Of a DNA stretch of 64,000 bases, positions 10,012 through 17,920 are shown piece by piece. Made by a program: the position numbers and the translations under genes. Below the pieces are notes generated by a model. That model had not been told where the DNA came from. It worked only from the letters and a program-made list of their open reading frames with translations, and ran no database searches. Within the stretch, counting starts at the first letter, position 1, and each line of letters begins with the position of its first letter. Source of the DNA: Pectobacterium wasabiae CFBP 3304 (GTDB taxonomy: Bacteria; Pseudomonadota; Gammaproteobacteria; Enterobacterales; Enterobacteriaceae). The stretch is taken from NCBI RefSeq assembly GCF_001742185.1, contig NZ_CP015750.1, positions 2,542,001 through 2,606,000 on the forward strand, written 5' to 3'.

Positions 10012-10890
10012 TTATTGAACGAGTTCTAGGCCAGCGACGCGACGCCAATAGCCGTTGCAATCAGCCTGATTTTCCAGCGTTAATGGTGCATTGCCTTGTT
10101 CGTTGGCACGAAATTTATCCAGCATTGCTGGCGTGGTGATGTCGTTTGGGGATAGCCGGACAATATCGACCAGATCCCGCATTGATGTCAGTTCGTTGCC
10201 GAGGTTGTAGCAATAGCCGCTTTGCGTCTGGATACCGTTGAGGACAAAGACCTGCTGATTTTCCTGCGACAGCATTTTCCGGCCTTGCGGATAGTTAAGG
10301 CAGCAGGTTTCGCATTCATCTTTTGGCCGATCTTCTGAACGGGCGGTGAAGCAGCGTGCGGAATAGGCTAACGGCAGATGGCCGTAGCTGAGTACTTCCA
10401 CTTCAAACTGATGGCGAAAGCCAAGCTCTTCACATTGGTTCAGCAGGTTTTGCAACCAGTCACGCGAAAGCTCAACTGGCATGCACCAGCGCACCATACC
10501 TTGTTTATGCAGCACTCGTAGAGTGTACGCGTTATAGCAATTGAGCGCGTGCCCTGCGACAAAAGGCAATCCACGTTCGGCGGCGATGTTGACTGCACCC
10601 AGATCGTTTGCTTCCAGCAAGAACTCGCCATTTTCCACATAGCGCCGAAGTTCCGTCAGTTCAGACGGAGCTTGCAACAGCGCCAGCGTTGAGATGACCA
10701 CCTGTTTGCCGCTGTTGGCGACCTCGCGGGCAACGTTGAACCAGTCCGCCACCTTCATCAAACGGCGCTTACTGCACACCGTTTCACCGAGATAAACGAT
10801 ATCGGCGCTGCTGTTTATCGTGGCTTGATAAAACGCCTCAACATCCTCTTTCGGCCAATAGTAGAGGATATTCCCTAATGCGTATTTCAT
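10012..10890 (-). CDS. ubiV: O2-independent ubiquinone hydroxylation protein UbiV
   Basis: Peptidase U32-family Fe-S protein that with UbiU carries out ring hydroxylation of ubiquinone precursors without oxygen. The ATG at 10890, preceded by GGGAGGA, gives 292 aa, the E. coli length; the upstream in-frame GTG is not needed. The four cluster cysteines of the family are present: Cys39 in GETVCSKRR and the group in ARCFTARSEDRPKDECETCC. It starts 11 bases after the ubiU stop, so the two are co-transcribed and presumably translated in balance for heterodimer formation. Confidence 0.95.
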   Translation of the reverse strand: MKYALGNILYYWPKEDVEAFYQATINSSADIVYLGETVCSKRRLMKVADWFNVAREVANSGKQVVISTLALLQAPSELTELRRYVENGEFLLEANDLGAVNIAAERGLPFVAGHALNCYNAYTLRVLHKQGMVRWCMPVELSRDWLQNLLNQCEELGFRHQFEVEVLSYGHLPLAYSARCFTARSEDRPKDECETCCLNYPQGRKMLSQENQQVFVLNGIQTQSGYCYNLGNELTSMRDLVDIVRLSPNDITTPAMLDKFRANEQGNAPLTLENQADCNGYWRRVAGLELVQ

Positions 10891-10901
10891 GTGTCCTCCC
10901 G

Positions 10902-11897
10902 CTACTGCCATTTACGGTGATACGCGCCGAGCGTGGTCTGCGTGCCTTCTGCCACTGCACCTAATGCATCCATCCAGGCTTGCGTGGGTACGAATGTCTC
11001 AGGATTGGCACGGCAGCGATCGATAGCCTGTCGCCACACTTGTGTAATTTGGCTGACGTAGGCTGGGCTGCGTTGGCGACCCTCTATCTTCACGGAAGCA
11101 ATATTGGCAGCCATCAGTTCAGGCAGAAGCTCCAGTGTGTTCAGGCTGGTTGGCTCTTCCAGTGCATGGTAGCGCTGCCCATCGACTAAATAGCGGCCTT
11201 TACACAACGTGGGGTAACCCGCGTTTTCATCGTCCTGATAGCGGTCGATCAGGATATTGTTCAAACGCGATTCCATGCCGTTTTCCGTCTGCTGCCAGCG
11301 TACAAACCGCGCGGGCGAGCAAGCACCCACGGTATTGGGTGATTCACCGGTCAGATAAGAAGAGAGATAACAGCGCCCTTCCGCCATGATGCACAGGCTA
11401 CCGAAGGCGAAAACTTCGAGCGGCACCGGGCTGGTGCGGGCGATTTGCTTCACCTGATGAATGGATAGCACGCGCGGCAGCACGATGCGTGAAACATCGA
11501 AATGGCGATGATAGAAGCGGATTGCTTCGGTGTTTGTCGCGGAGGCTTGAACCGACACATGGCGTTCGATGTTGGGATAGCGCTCGGCGGCATACTCCAG
11601 CATCGCGAGATCGGCGAGGATCAGTACGTCGGCACCGATCTGCGCGGCCATGTCTACGGCGCGTTGCCAGCGCTGATAGCCGTCCGGGTGCGCAAACGTA
11701 TTGATGGCAATATGCAGCTTACGCCGATGGCGGTGCACGTACTCACGCGCTTCTTGTAGTTTCTTATCGGTAAAATTCAGTCCGGCAAAATGACGTGCAT
11801 TGGTGTCATCTTTCAGGCCGATATAGACCGCATCTGCGCCATTATCGATGGCAGCTTTCAGTGCTGGCAGATTGCCAGCGGGGCAAAGCAGTTCCAT
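10902..11897 (-). CDS. ubiU: O2-independent ubiquinone hydroxylation protein UbiU
   Basis: Partner of UbiV in anaerobic ubiquinone synthesis; both bind [4Fe-4S] clusters in E. coli. The ATG at 11897 gives 331 aa starting MELLCPAGNLPALKAAIDNG, matching E. coli in start and length; upstream in-frame codons are unsupported. Cluster cysteines are visible in SLCIMAEGRC, TVGACSPARF and PTLCKGRY. U32 peptidase-like barrel motifs include NGADAVYIGL and VEVFAFGSLC-type strands. Transcribed away from ubiT across a 354-base gap, as in E. coli. Confidence 0.96.
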   Translation of the reverse strand: MELLCPAGNLPALKAAIDNGADAVYIGLKDDTNARHFAGLNFTDKKLQEAREYVHRHRRKLHIAINTFAHPDGYQRWQRAVDMAAQIGADVLILADLAMLEYAAERYPNIERHVSVQASATNTEAIRFYHRHFDVSRIVLPRVLSIHQVKQIARTSPVPLEVFAFGSLCIMAEGRCYLSSYLTGESPNTVGACSPARFVRWQQTENGMESRLNNILIDRYQDDENAGYPTLCKGRYLVDGQRYHALEEPTSLNTLELLPELMAANIASVKIEGRQRSPAYVSQITQVWRQAIDRCRANPETFVPTQAWMDALGAVAEGTQTTLGAYHRKWQ

Positions 11898-12251
11898 ACA
11901 CAATCCTTCATTAATCCTGTCGGGGCCGTAGCTGCTCGGTACGATCAATGATGTTCAGACTGATACCGTTTTTATGACGGGCGTTTTGCCAGCCACCTTG
12001 CGGGTCGTCGTAAGCGATTTTTTATCAGTCGATGAATGTTGTTAACGATTGGGAATATTAATTAACCTATCAGGTAAGGACTTTGATTTAAGGCAGTTTA
12101 TGGTGCTAATCGTCGCGCAAGGACAAAATCTGTTGGGCATAATCGGATAAGCGACTAAATTATTGACATAGACCTCTGCCGCTTGCGGTGGATGTGGCAA
12201 AATGTTTGCAGATTATCTGAACAGTCAGATTGCTTTAAGAGGAGTATGCCA
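11898..12251. other. Divergent intergenic region ubiU/ubiT
   Basis: About 350 bases must hold both promoters. I see a TTGACA at 12163-12168 facing ubiT but no convincing -10 at the right spacing, and only single FNR half-sites (TTGAT at about 12082; ATCAA at about 11944) rather than a full TTGAT-N4-ATCAA. The AT-rich middle (12030-12100) is a likely promoter zone for ubiUV. No gene is seen. Confidence 0.5.
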
Positions 12252-12776
12252 GTGTTGGAAAAACTACGAGCGCAGATTGTGCGTCAGGGGCCGAGCTTGT
12301 TAGGTAAGCCACTCAAGTTCACTCCCTTTGCGCTACAGCGTCAGGTTTTGGAACAGATGTTGGGCTGGCAGTTCCGTCAGGCGCTGGAAGAGGGCGATCT
12401 GGCATTTCTCGAAAGCCGCTGGCTGAAAATTGAGGTGCGTGATGTCGGCTTGCAGTGGTTTATGACGCTATGTGAGGGTCGTCTGGTGGTGAGCCACGAT
12501 GAGACGGCGGATGTCAGCTTCAGTGCGGGTGCGAACGATCTGATTTTGATCGCCGCGCGTAAAGAAGATCCCGATACGCTGTTTTTCCAGCGTCGTCTGC
12601 GCATTGAGGGCGACACCGAGTTAGGTTTGTATGTGAAGAACCTGATGGATGCCATTGAACTGGAAGCTATGCCTGCGCCGCTGCGTATTGGCCTGCTGCA
12701 ATTGGCGAATTTTGTTGAAGCTGGGTTACAGGAGGGCGTGGTGCAAACAACGAATCACGCGCCAGTATCATGCTAA
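12252..12776 (+). CDS. ubiT: Anaerobic ubiquinone accessory lipid-binding protein UbiT
   Basis: SCP2 sterol-carrier-fold protein that supports O2-independent ubiquinone synthesis, probably by presenting the hydrophobic intermediates. The GTG at 12252 gives 174 aa (MLEKLRAQIV...), exactly the E. coli length, with AAGAGGAG seven bases upstream; the ATG six bases earlier is too near that site. Visible SCP2 features are VRDVGLQWFMTLCEGRLVV, a hydrophobic-pocket strand DLILIAARKEDPDTLFFQRR and IEGDTELGLYVKNLMDAIEL. Its last seven bases overlap yhbS, so translation is coupled. Confidence 0.93.
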   Translation: MLEKLRAQIVRQGPSLLGKPLKFTPFALQRQVLEQMLGWQFRQALEEGDLAFLESRWLKIEVRDVGLQWFMTLCEGRLVVSHDETADVSFSAGANDLILIAARKEDPDTLFFQRRLRIEGDTELGLYVKNLMDAIELEAMPAPLRIGLLQLANFVEAGLQEGVVQTTNHAPVSC

Positions 12777-13312
12777 TTCGGGTCGAAATCCCCGTTGATG
12801 CCGCAGGGATCGACAGCTTATTACGTCGCTCTTTTCCTACGGGTACGGAAGCGGATCTGGTGCATCAACTGCGTGAAGATGGTTTATTAACGCTTGGTGT
12901 CGTGGCAACCGATGATGAAGGTGGCGTGGTGGGCTATGCTGCATTTAGTCCGGTACTGATCGAAGGTGAGGATCGGCAGTGGGTGGCGCTTGCGCCGGTG
13001 GTGGTAGACGACAGTCTGCGCCGACAAGGCGTGGGGGAAAAGCTGGTCTACGAAGGGCTGGATGCGCTGAATGAGTTTGGCTACACCGCTGTCGTTGTGT
13101 TGGGTGAGCCTGCGTACTACTCCCGCTTTGGTTTCGTTCCGGCGACAGAGCACCAGTTGCATTGTCGCTGGCCGGACAGCGAATCGACTTTCCAGGTCTA
13201 TCCACTGGCGGATAATCAGGTTGCCGATGAAGAGTCGTCTGAAGACAAAAACGGATTTGAAGATGCGATCGGTCTGGTTGAATATGCTGAGCCGTTTAGC
13301 CGCTTTCTCTAA
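12770..13312 (+). CDS. yhbS: GNAT-family acetyltransferase YhbS
   Basis: Predicted acyl-CoA N-acyltransferase of unknown substrate. The 180 aa chain has the GNAT acetyl-CoA loop in [22 protein letters not shown] and the motif B region ALYSRFGF-like [16 protein letters not shown]. The start ATG lies inside the ubiT stop region (TCATGCTAA), as in E. coli. It is about 13 residues longer than E. coli YhbS because of an acidic insert near residue 150 ([13 protein letters not shown]). The 3' end overlaps the convergent yhbQ by 17 bases. Confidence 0.92.
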   Translation: MLIRVEIPVDAAGIDSLLRRSFPTGTEADLVHQLREDGLLTLGVVATDDEGGVVGYAAFSPVLIEGEDRQWVALAPVVVDDSLRRQGVGEKLVYEGLDALNEFGYTAVVVLGEPAYYSRFGFVPATEHQLHCRWPDSESTFQVYPLADNQVADEESSEDKNGFEDAIGLVEYAEPFSRFL

Positions 13313-13607
13313 CCGATAGCGTATCACTACAAATCGTCTGAGGCTGGTCTTGTACCAGCCTTTCTTTTTGTTTTTTGCTTAACTGCTTAATGCGATATTC
13401 TAGTTTGAGTGCATTTGAACGATCGCCCACCAGACAGTGAAACACCAGCGTCAACTCTCCTTTCCCTCGTAGCGCTTTTGCCCCTTTTCCAGCCTGATGT
13501 TGATTCAGGCGGCGGCTGACATCCGTCGTGATACCCGTGTACAGCGCCCCATTGACCGTGCGTAGCATGTACAGATACCAGTGGGAATGTTCAGCGTGTT
13601 CAGTCAT
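13296..13607 (-). CDS. yhbQ: GIY-YIG domain protein YhbQ
   Basis: Small (103 aa) single-domain GIY-YIG nuclease of the UPF0213 family; in E. coli a DNA-nicking activity has been reported but the cellular role is unclear. The catalytic signature is visible as [19 protein letters not shown] with the later R of SRRLNQHQ and the family block [17 protein letters not shown]. Start is the ATG at 13607. The 3' part of the coding sequence, on the opposite strand, contains the terminator of yhbS, so its last residues are constrained by that stem-loop. Confidence 0.92.
   Translation of the reverse strand: MTEHAEHSHWYLYMLRTVNGALYTGITTDVSRRLNQHQAGKGAKALRGKGELTLVFHCLVGDRSNALKLEYRIKQLSKKQKERLVQDQPQTICSDTLSVRESG
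13341..13375 (+). terminator. yhbS terminator inside yhbQ coding sequence
   Basis: AGGCTGGT (13341-13348), 5-base loop, ACCAGCCT (13354-13361), then TTCTTTTTGTTTTTT. This is a strong plus-strand intrinsic terminator 28 bases past yhbS, lying wholly within the 3' end of yhbQ on the other strand. Confidence 0.9.
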
Positions 13608-13735
13608 GGTTTTGTCTGCGGTTTCTCAGAAACAGTCTTGTTAGCGGTCAGTTTAGGGGGCTTATCTTGTTACGTGAAGTAGCACACTGCTGTTATTGGC
13701 AGATTGTAACCTTCTGCAGGGAAATAATTTTCCTA

Positions 13736-13765
13736 CGGCTTTTCCCTGTGCCTAGGGAGAAGCCG
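13736..13765. other. Orphan 12-bp inverted repeat
   Basis: CGGCTTTTCCCT (13736-13747) and AGGGAGAAGCCG (13754-13765) form a 12-bp stem with one G-T pair and a 6-base loop. No T-run follows on either strand. It lies about 130 bases after the yhbQ start and 120 before the CRP sites, so its role is unclear. Confidence 0.55.
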
Positions 13766-13880
13766 CTATGCTTACTCTATGAACTGAGCCAGAGGCATCG
13801 TGCGGTCTTTATCCGTCTGTCACGCAGGTGTTATAGCATTTCCATATATTCACCTGATGAATTCTCCCAATAGGACAGTT

Positions 13881-13900
13881 TATGTGATTAAAATCACATA
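13881..13900 (+). promoter_or_regulatory. CRP site, distal (deoP2-like)
   Basis: TATGTGATTAAAATCACATA is a perfect palindrome around TGTGA-N6-TCACA, centred at 13890.5. It is one of the best CRP matches in the window and pairs with a second site 52 bases downstream. Confidence 0.85.
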
Positions 13901-13910
13901 TAATAATTAT

Positions 13911-13950
13911 CTATTGCATTTCTCTTACATCAAGTGTGAATGAATGCACA
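13911..13950 (+). promoter_or_regulatory. CytR-like half-sites and proximal CRP site
   Basis: TGTGAATGAATGCACA (13935-13950) is a second CRP site centred at 13942.5. Just upstream ATTGCATT (13913-13920) resembles the CytR octamer, with an inverted TGCATT overlapping the CRP site. Two CRP sites about 52 bases apart with CytR between them is the arrangement of E. coli deoP2, where CytR binds cooperatively with CRP and cytidine relieves repression. If the proximal site is near -41.5, transcription starts close to 13984; a weak -10 (CAAATAT) lies at 13973-13979. Confidence 0.72.
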
Positions 13951-14350
13951 AAATAGTCAGACACAGCATGTTCAAATATCTGGTGTGTTCACCGTTTCTT
14001 TCCGTCTTGTTCTTTCGGTGTTGAAGTCATCGCAGGATGAACGGTAAAGGAAAGCTGATTGCGGTGAGAAGGAGCTCGGTGCCGCTACAGGTTGTATCTC
14101 CTGAGCGCTATCTTCAAGGAACCACGTCCGCTCGCCAGATGTGCTGGTTTTGCACTAATGTTCAGGGGGGTTTGCTGACAACGCCCGAACACGCAGCTTC
14201 TGCTTAGCATAGCCGCGACTCATTATGCGCATACGGCGCACGATTTATGCGTGATGGCATGTTGTTCATGACAGCATGGGTTCACGACTGCAAATGTGCT
14301 CGTGGCGGTAGGCTGCTGAGCCATATCAGAATTCATCAGGAGTACAGACC

Positions 14351-15679
14351 TTGTTTCTGATTCAAGAAATTATTCGTAAGAAGCGTGATGGAAAAGCTCT
14401 GAGTGAAGAGGAGATCCGCTTCTTTATCAACGGTATTCGTGACAATACCGTCTCTGAAGGTCAGATCGCCGCTCTGGCGATGACCATTTATTTTCACGAT
14501 ATGTCGATGGACGAACGGGTGGCGCTGACGTTGGCGATGCGTGACTCTGGCACGGTGCTGGACTGGAAGAGCCTGAACCTGAACGGCCCGCTGGTGGACA
14601 AACATTCTACCGGCGGCGTGGGAGATGTGACTTCGCTGATGCTGGGGCCAATGGTCGCCGCCTGCGGGGGCTATGTTCCGATGATCTCTGGGCGCGGCTT
14701 AGGGCATACCGGCGGCACGTTGGATAAGCTAGAAGCGATACCGGGACTGGATATTTTCCCGAACGATGACCATTTTCGTCGCATCATCCAGCAGGTTGGC
14801 GTCGCGATTATTGGGCAGACCTCATCGCTGGCTCCGGCGGATAAACGCTTTTACGCCACGCGTGACATTACCGCCACGGTTGATTCGATCCCGCTGATTA
14901 CCGCGTCGATTCTGGCGAAGAAGTTGGCCGAAGGGCTGGACGCGTTAGTGATGGATGTCAAAGTGGGTTCCGGGGCGTTTATGCCGACCTATGAACTGTC
15001 CGAACAGTTGGCGCAGGCGATTGTTGGCGTGGCGAATAATGCGGGATGCCGCACCAGCGCCTTGCTGACGGACATGAATCAGGTGCTGGCCTCCAGCGCG
15101 GGTAATGCGTTGGAAGTGCGAGAGGCTGTGCGTTTCCTGACGGGAGAGCACCGTAATCCGCGTCTGTATGATGTTACTATGGCGCTATGTGGAGAGATGC
15201 TGCTAGCGGGTGGGCTGGCAAGCTCAGCGGATGACGCGCATTCACGTTTGCAGTCCGTGTTGGATAACGGTAAAGCCGCTGATGTCTTTGGTCGCATGGT
15301 TGCCGCACAGCGTGGACCGGGCGATTTTGTCGAACACTACGATCGTTATCTGCCAGTGGCGACGTTAAGTAAGCCGGTGTTTGCAACGCGTGAAGGCATC
15401 GTGACCGCGATGGATACCCGTGCGTTGGGCATGGCGGTCGTGTCGTTGGGCGGTGGACGCCGTCAGGCTACCGATATGATCGATTACAGTGTCGGTCTGG
15501 ATAGCATGATTAGCCTGGGTGAGCGCGTTGACGCACAGCGCCCGCTGGCGGTGATCCACGCGAATACGGAAGCGCAATGGCAGCAGGCAGCGAATGAAGT
15601 TCGAGCTGCGATCCAACTGGGCGACGCGGCACCCGAAAAGACCCCGATGGTCTATCGTCGGGTGAGTGCGGAAGCGTGA
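14351..15679 (+). CDS. deoA: Thymidine phosphorylase
   Basis: Cytosolic homodimer that splits thymidine and deoxyuridine with phosphate into base and 2-deoxyribose-1-phosphate. The 442 aa protein is nearly colinear with E. coli DeoA (440 aa), including the family signature [16 protein letters not shown], phosphate-loop [13 protein letters not shown] and the C-terminal [16 protein letters not shown]. Translation starts at TTG 14351 with AGGAG at 14338-14342 eight bases upstream; the [15 protein letters not shown]-terminus confirms it. First gene of a deoA-deoB-deoD operon expected to respond to CRP and CytR. Confidence 0.97.
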   Translation: MFLIQEIIRKKRDGKALSEEEIRFFINGIRDNTVSEGQIAALAMTIYFHDMSMDERVALTLAMRDSGTVLDWKSLNLNGPLVDKHSTGGVGDVTSLMLGPMVAACGGYVPMISGRGLGHTGGTLDKLEAIPGLDIFPNDDHFRRIIQQVGVAIIGQTSSLAPADKRFYATRDITATVDSIPLITASILAKKLAEGLDALVMDVKVGSGAFMPTYELSEQLAQAIVGVANNAGCRTSALLTDMNQVLASSAGNALEVREAVRFLTGEHRNPRLYDVTMALCGEMLLAGGLASSADDAHSRLQSVLDNGKAADVFGRMVAAQRGPGDFVEHYDRYLPVATLSKPVFATREGIVTAMDTRALGMAVVSLGGGRRQATDMIDYSVGLDSMISLGERVDAQRPLAVIHANTEAQWQQAANEVRAAIQLGDAAPEKTPMVYRRVSAEA

Positions 15680-15767
15680 TTGCGTGGGGCTTGCGATAGG
15701 TTGTCTTGAATTGATTTTCCCCGGCCGATAGGCAGGGCGTTAGCGCATCGCTGCGCAGGAGAAAAGA

Positions 15768-16991
15768 ATGAAACGTGCATATATTATGGTTCTCGACTCG
15801 TTTGGCATCGGCAGCAGTGCGGATGCAGAACGTTTTGGTGATGTGGGGTCGGATACGCTGGGCCATATCGCTCAGGCCTGCGCGGCGGGAACGGCGAATA
15901 AAGGGCGTAGCGGTACGCTGCATTTGCCAAATCTGAGCCGTCTGGGTTTGGGTAAAGCCGCCGAAGCCTCAACGGGAACGTTTCCGGTAGGCTTGGATGA
16001 AAATGCCGACATCATCGGTGCTTACGCGCACGCCAGTGAAATTTCTTCGGGTAAAGATACACCGTCTGGCCACTGGGAAATTGCCGGTGTGCCTGTCCTG
16101 TTCGACTGGGGCTATTTTAAAGATGAAGAAAACAGTTTCCCGCAGGCGTTGCTGGATAAACTGGTAAAACGTGCCAATCTGCCGGGCTATCTGGGCAACT
16201 GTCACTCTTCCGGTACGGTGATTCTGGATCAGTTGGCTGAAGAACACATGAAAACCGGCAAGCCGATTTTCTACACCTCTGCGGATTCGGTGTTCCAGAT
16301 CGCCTGCCATGAAGAGACGTTCGGACTGGATAAGCTGTATGAGCTGTGTGAGATTGCCCGCGAAGAGTTGACCGAAGGGGATTACAACATCGGGCGAGTG
16401 ATTGCGCGTCCGTTTATTGGTGATAAACCTGGCAACTTCGAGCGTACTGGCAACCGTCACGATCTGGCCGTTGAGCCGCCAGCGCCGACCATTCTGAAAA
16501 AGCTGGTGGATGAAAAAGGCGGTGAAGTGGTTTCCGTTGGTAAAATTGCGGATATCTACGCGCAGGTCGGTATCACCAAAAAGGTGAAGGCTACCGGCAT
16601 TGATGCATTGTTTGACGCCACGCTGAAAGAGATGGATAGCGCGGGCGATAACACGATCGTGTTTACCAACTTTGTTGATTTCGACTCTGCCTACGGCCAC
16701 CGCCGCGATATTCCGGGCTATGCCGCCGCGCTGGAGCTGTTTGATCGCCGCCTGCCTGAGTTGATGTCCCGCGTGACGGGGGATGACATCCTGATTCTGA
16801 CGGCCGACCACGGCTGTGATCCGAGCTGGCACGGCACCGATCATACCCGCGAGAATGTACCGGTGTTGATCTATGGGCCGAAAGTGAAGCCGGGGTCATA
16901 CGGTCACCGTGAAACCTTCGCCGACATTGGACAGACGGTCGCGACCTACTTTGGCCTGTCGCCTATGGACTACGGCAAATCGATACTGTAA
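15768..16991 (+). CDS. deoB: Phosphopentomutase
   Basis: Interconverts (deoxy)ribose-1-phosphate and -5-phosphate; manganese-dependent member of the alkaline phosphatase superfamily. The 407 aa length equals E. coli DeoB. Metal-site motifs are visible as [18 protein letters not shown] at the start, the substrate segment [12 protein letters not shown] and the C-terminal [21 protein letters not shown] 15768 follows AGGAGAAAAGA. It lies 88 bases after deoA and 45 before deoD, in line with one operon that feeds nucleoside sugars onwards; the aldolase DeoC that would complete the route is not encoded here. Confidence 0.97.
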   Translation: MKRAYIMVLDSFGIGSSADAERFGDVGSDTLGHIAQACAAGTANKGRSGTLHLPNLSRLGLGKAAEASTGTFPVGLDENADIIGAYAHASEISSGKDTPSGHWEIAGVPVLFDWGYFKDEENSFPQALLDKLVKRANLPGYLGNCHSSGTVILDQLAEEHMKTGKPIFYTSADSVFQIACHEETFGLDKLYELCEIAREELTEGDYNIGRVIARPFIGDKPGNFERTGNRHDLAVEPPAPTILKKLVDEKGGEVVSVGKIADIYAQVGITKKVKATGIDALFDATLKEMDSAGDNTIVFTNFVDFDSAYGHRRDIPGYAAALELFDRRLPELMSRVTGDDILILTADHGCDPSWHGTDHTRENVPVLIYGPKVKPGSYGHRETFADIGQTVATYFGLSPMDYGKSIL

Positions 16992-17036
16992 AACACGTCG
17001 TTTTTACGTGAACTTGATTAATTAAGGAATAAACGC

Positions 17037-17756
17037 ATGGCTACGCCACATATTAATGCAGAAATGGGTGATTTTGCGGACGTTGTACTGATGCCGGGTG
17101 ACCCGCTGCGTGCTAAGTACATTGCAGAAACCTTTCTGGAAAATGCTCGCGAAGTGAACAACGTGCGTGGCATGTTAGGGTTCACGGGGACGTATAAAGG
17201 CCGTAAAATTTCAGTCATGGGTCACGGTATGGGCATTCCATCCTGCTCGATTTATGCAAAAGAGCTGATCACCGAATTTGGCGTGAAGAAGATTATTCGT
17301 GTGGGTTCCTGCGGTGCGGTACGTGAAGACGTCAAACTGCGCGACGTGGTGATCGGTATGGGCGCTTGTACGGATTCCAAAGTGAACCGCATGCGTTTCA
17401 AAGATCACGACTATGCGGCGATTGCCGATTTCGACATGGTGCGTAATGCCGTTGATGCCGCTAAAGCACGCGATGTTTCCGTGCGCGTAGGTAACATCTT
17501 CTCCGCCGATCTGTTCTACACGCCAGACCCGCAGATGTTCGACGTGATGGAAAAATACGGCATTCTGGGTGTGGAAATGGAAGCGGCCGGTATCTACGGC
17601 GTTGCGGCAGAGTTCGGTGCGAAAGCGCTGGCAATCTGTACCGTTTCTGACCATATTCGTACCGGTGCACAAACCACGTCAGAAGAGCGTCAGACCACGT
17701 TCAATGAAATGATCGAAATCGCGTTGGAATCCGTTCTGCTGGGCGATAACGAGTAA
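17037..17756 (+). CDS. deoD: Purine nucleoside phosphorylase DeoD-type
   Basis: Hexameric phosphorylase for purine (deoxy)nucleosides. The 239 aa chain matches E. coli DeoD in length and almost throughout: N-terminal [20 protein letters not shown], phosphate and ribose contacts [10 protein letters not shown], the loop VGSCGAV, the [14 protein letters not shown] helix [18 protein letters not shown], and TVSDHIRTG with the catalytic Asp. ATG 17037 follows AAGGAATAAACGC. Last gene of the deo operon; a modest terminator follows. Confidence 0.97.
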   Translation: MATPHINAEMGDFADVVLMPGDPLRAKYIAETFLENAREVNNVRGMLGFTGTYKGRKISVMGHGMGIPSCSIYAKELITEFGVKKIIRVGSCGAVREDVKLRDVVIGMGACTDSKVNRMRFKDHDYAAIADFDMVRNAVDAAKARDVSVRVGNIFSADLFYTPDPQMFDVMEKYGILGVEMEAAGIYGVAAEFGAKALAICTVSDHIRTGAQTTSEERQTTFNEMIEIALESVLLGDNE

Positions 17757-17766
17757 TATCACTGTG

Positions 17767-17803
17767 ACACCCGGCGAGAACAGCCTGGCTGGGTGTTATT
17801 TCC
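17767..17803 (+). terminator. deo operon terminator (weak)
   Basis: ACACCCGGC (17767-17775) pairs with GCTGGGTGT (17788-17796) with one G-T pair around a 12-base loop, followed by TATTTCCTT. It begins 11 bases past the deoD stop. Confidence 0.55.
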
Positions 17804-17849
17804 TTAATGCATTCACCTTTAATATCTCCCTTCCGGGCATTTACGCCGC

Positions 17850-17901
17850 TTGCAAAAAAAATCGATAGTCGCATAATTAACAAAGATAATAATTATCATT
17901 T
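17850..17901 (+). promoter_or_regulatory. Iron-regulated promoter with Fur box
   Basis: TTGCAA (17850-17855), 16 bases, CATAAT (17872-17877), then GATAATAATTATCATTT (17885-17901), a clear Fur-box-type repeat covering the expected transcription start. Fur with ferrous iron would block initiation of the receptor gene that starts at 17921. Confidence 0.8.
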
Positions 17902-17920
17902 CTATTTAATCGGAAAAAAT

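Larger units (their letters stand above)
13608..14350 (+). other. 743-base non-coding region upstream of deoA
   Basis: Holds a 12-bp hairpin (13736-13765), a deoP2-like CRP/CytR control region (13881-13950) and a leader of about 370 bases before deoA. In E. coli the deo operon starts with deoC, which is missing here; I found no deoC remnant by eye. A 68-codon ORF at 13667-13873 has no ribosome site and no recognisable protein and was not accepted. Confidence 0.7.

Noticed and set aside
11898..12251. FNR box controlling ubiUV or ubiT
   Set aside because: Only isolated half-sites found; no TTGAT-N4-ATCAA with acceptable match.
13667..13873. 68-codon ORF between yhbQ and deoA
   Set aside because: No ribosome site, no recognisable domain, Cys- and Arg-rich composition typical of chance frames, and it contains the 12-bp hairpin.
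15969..16844. 291-codon minus-strand ORF opposite deoB
   Set aside because: Mirror frame of deoB with no ribosome site or recognisable motif.
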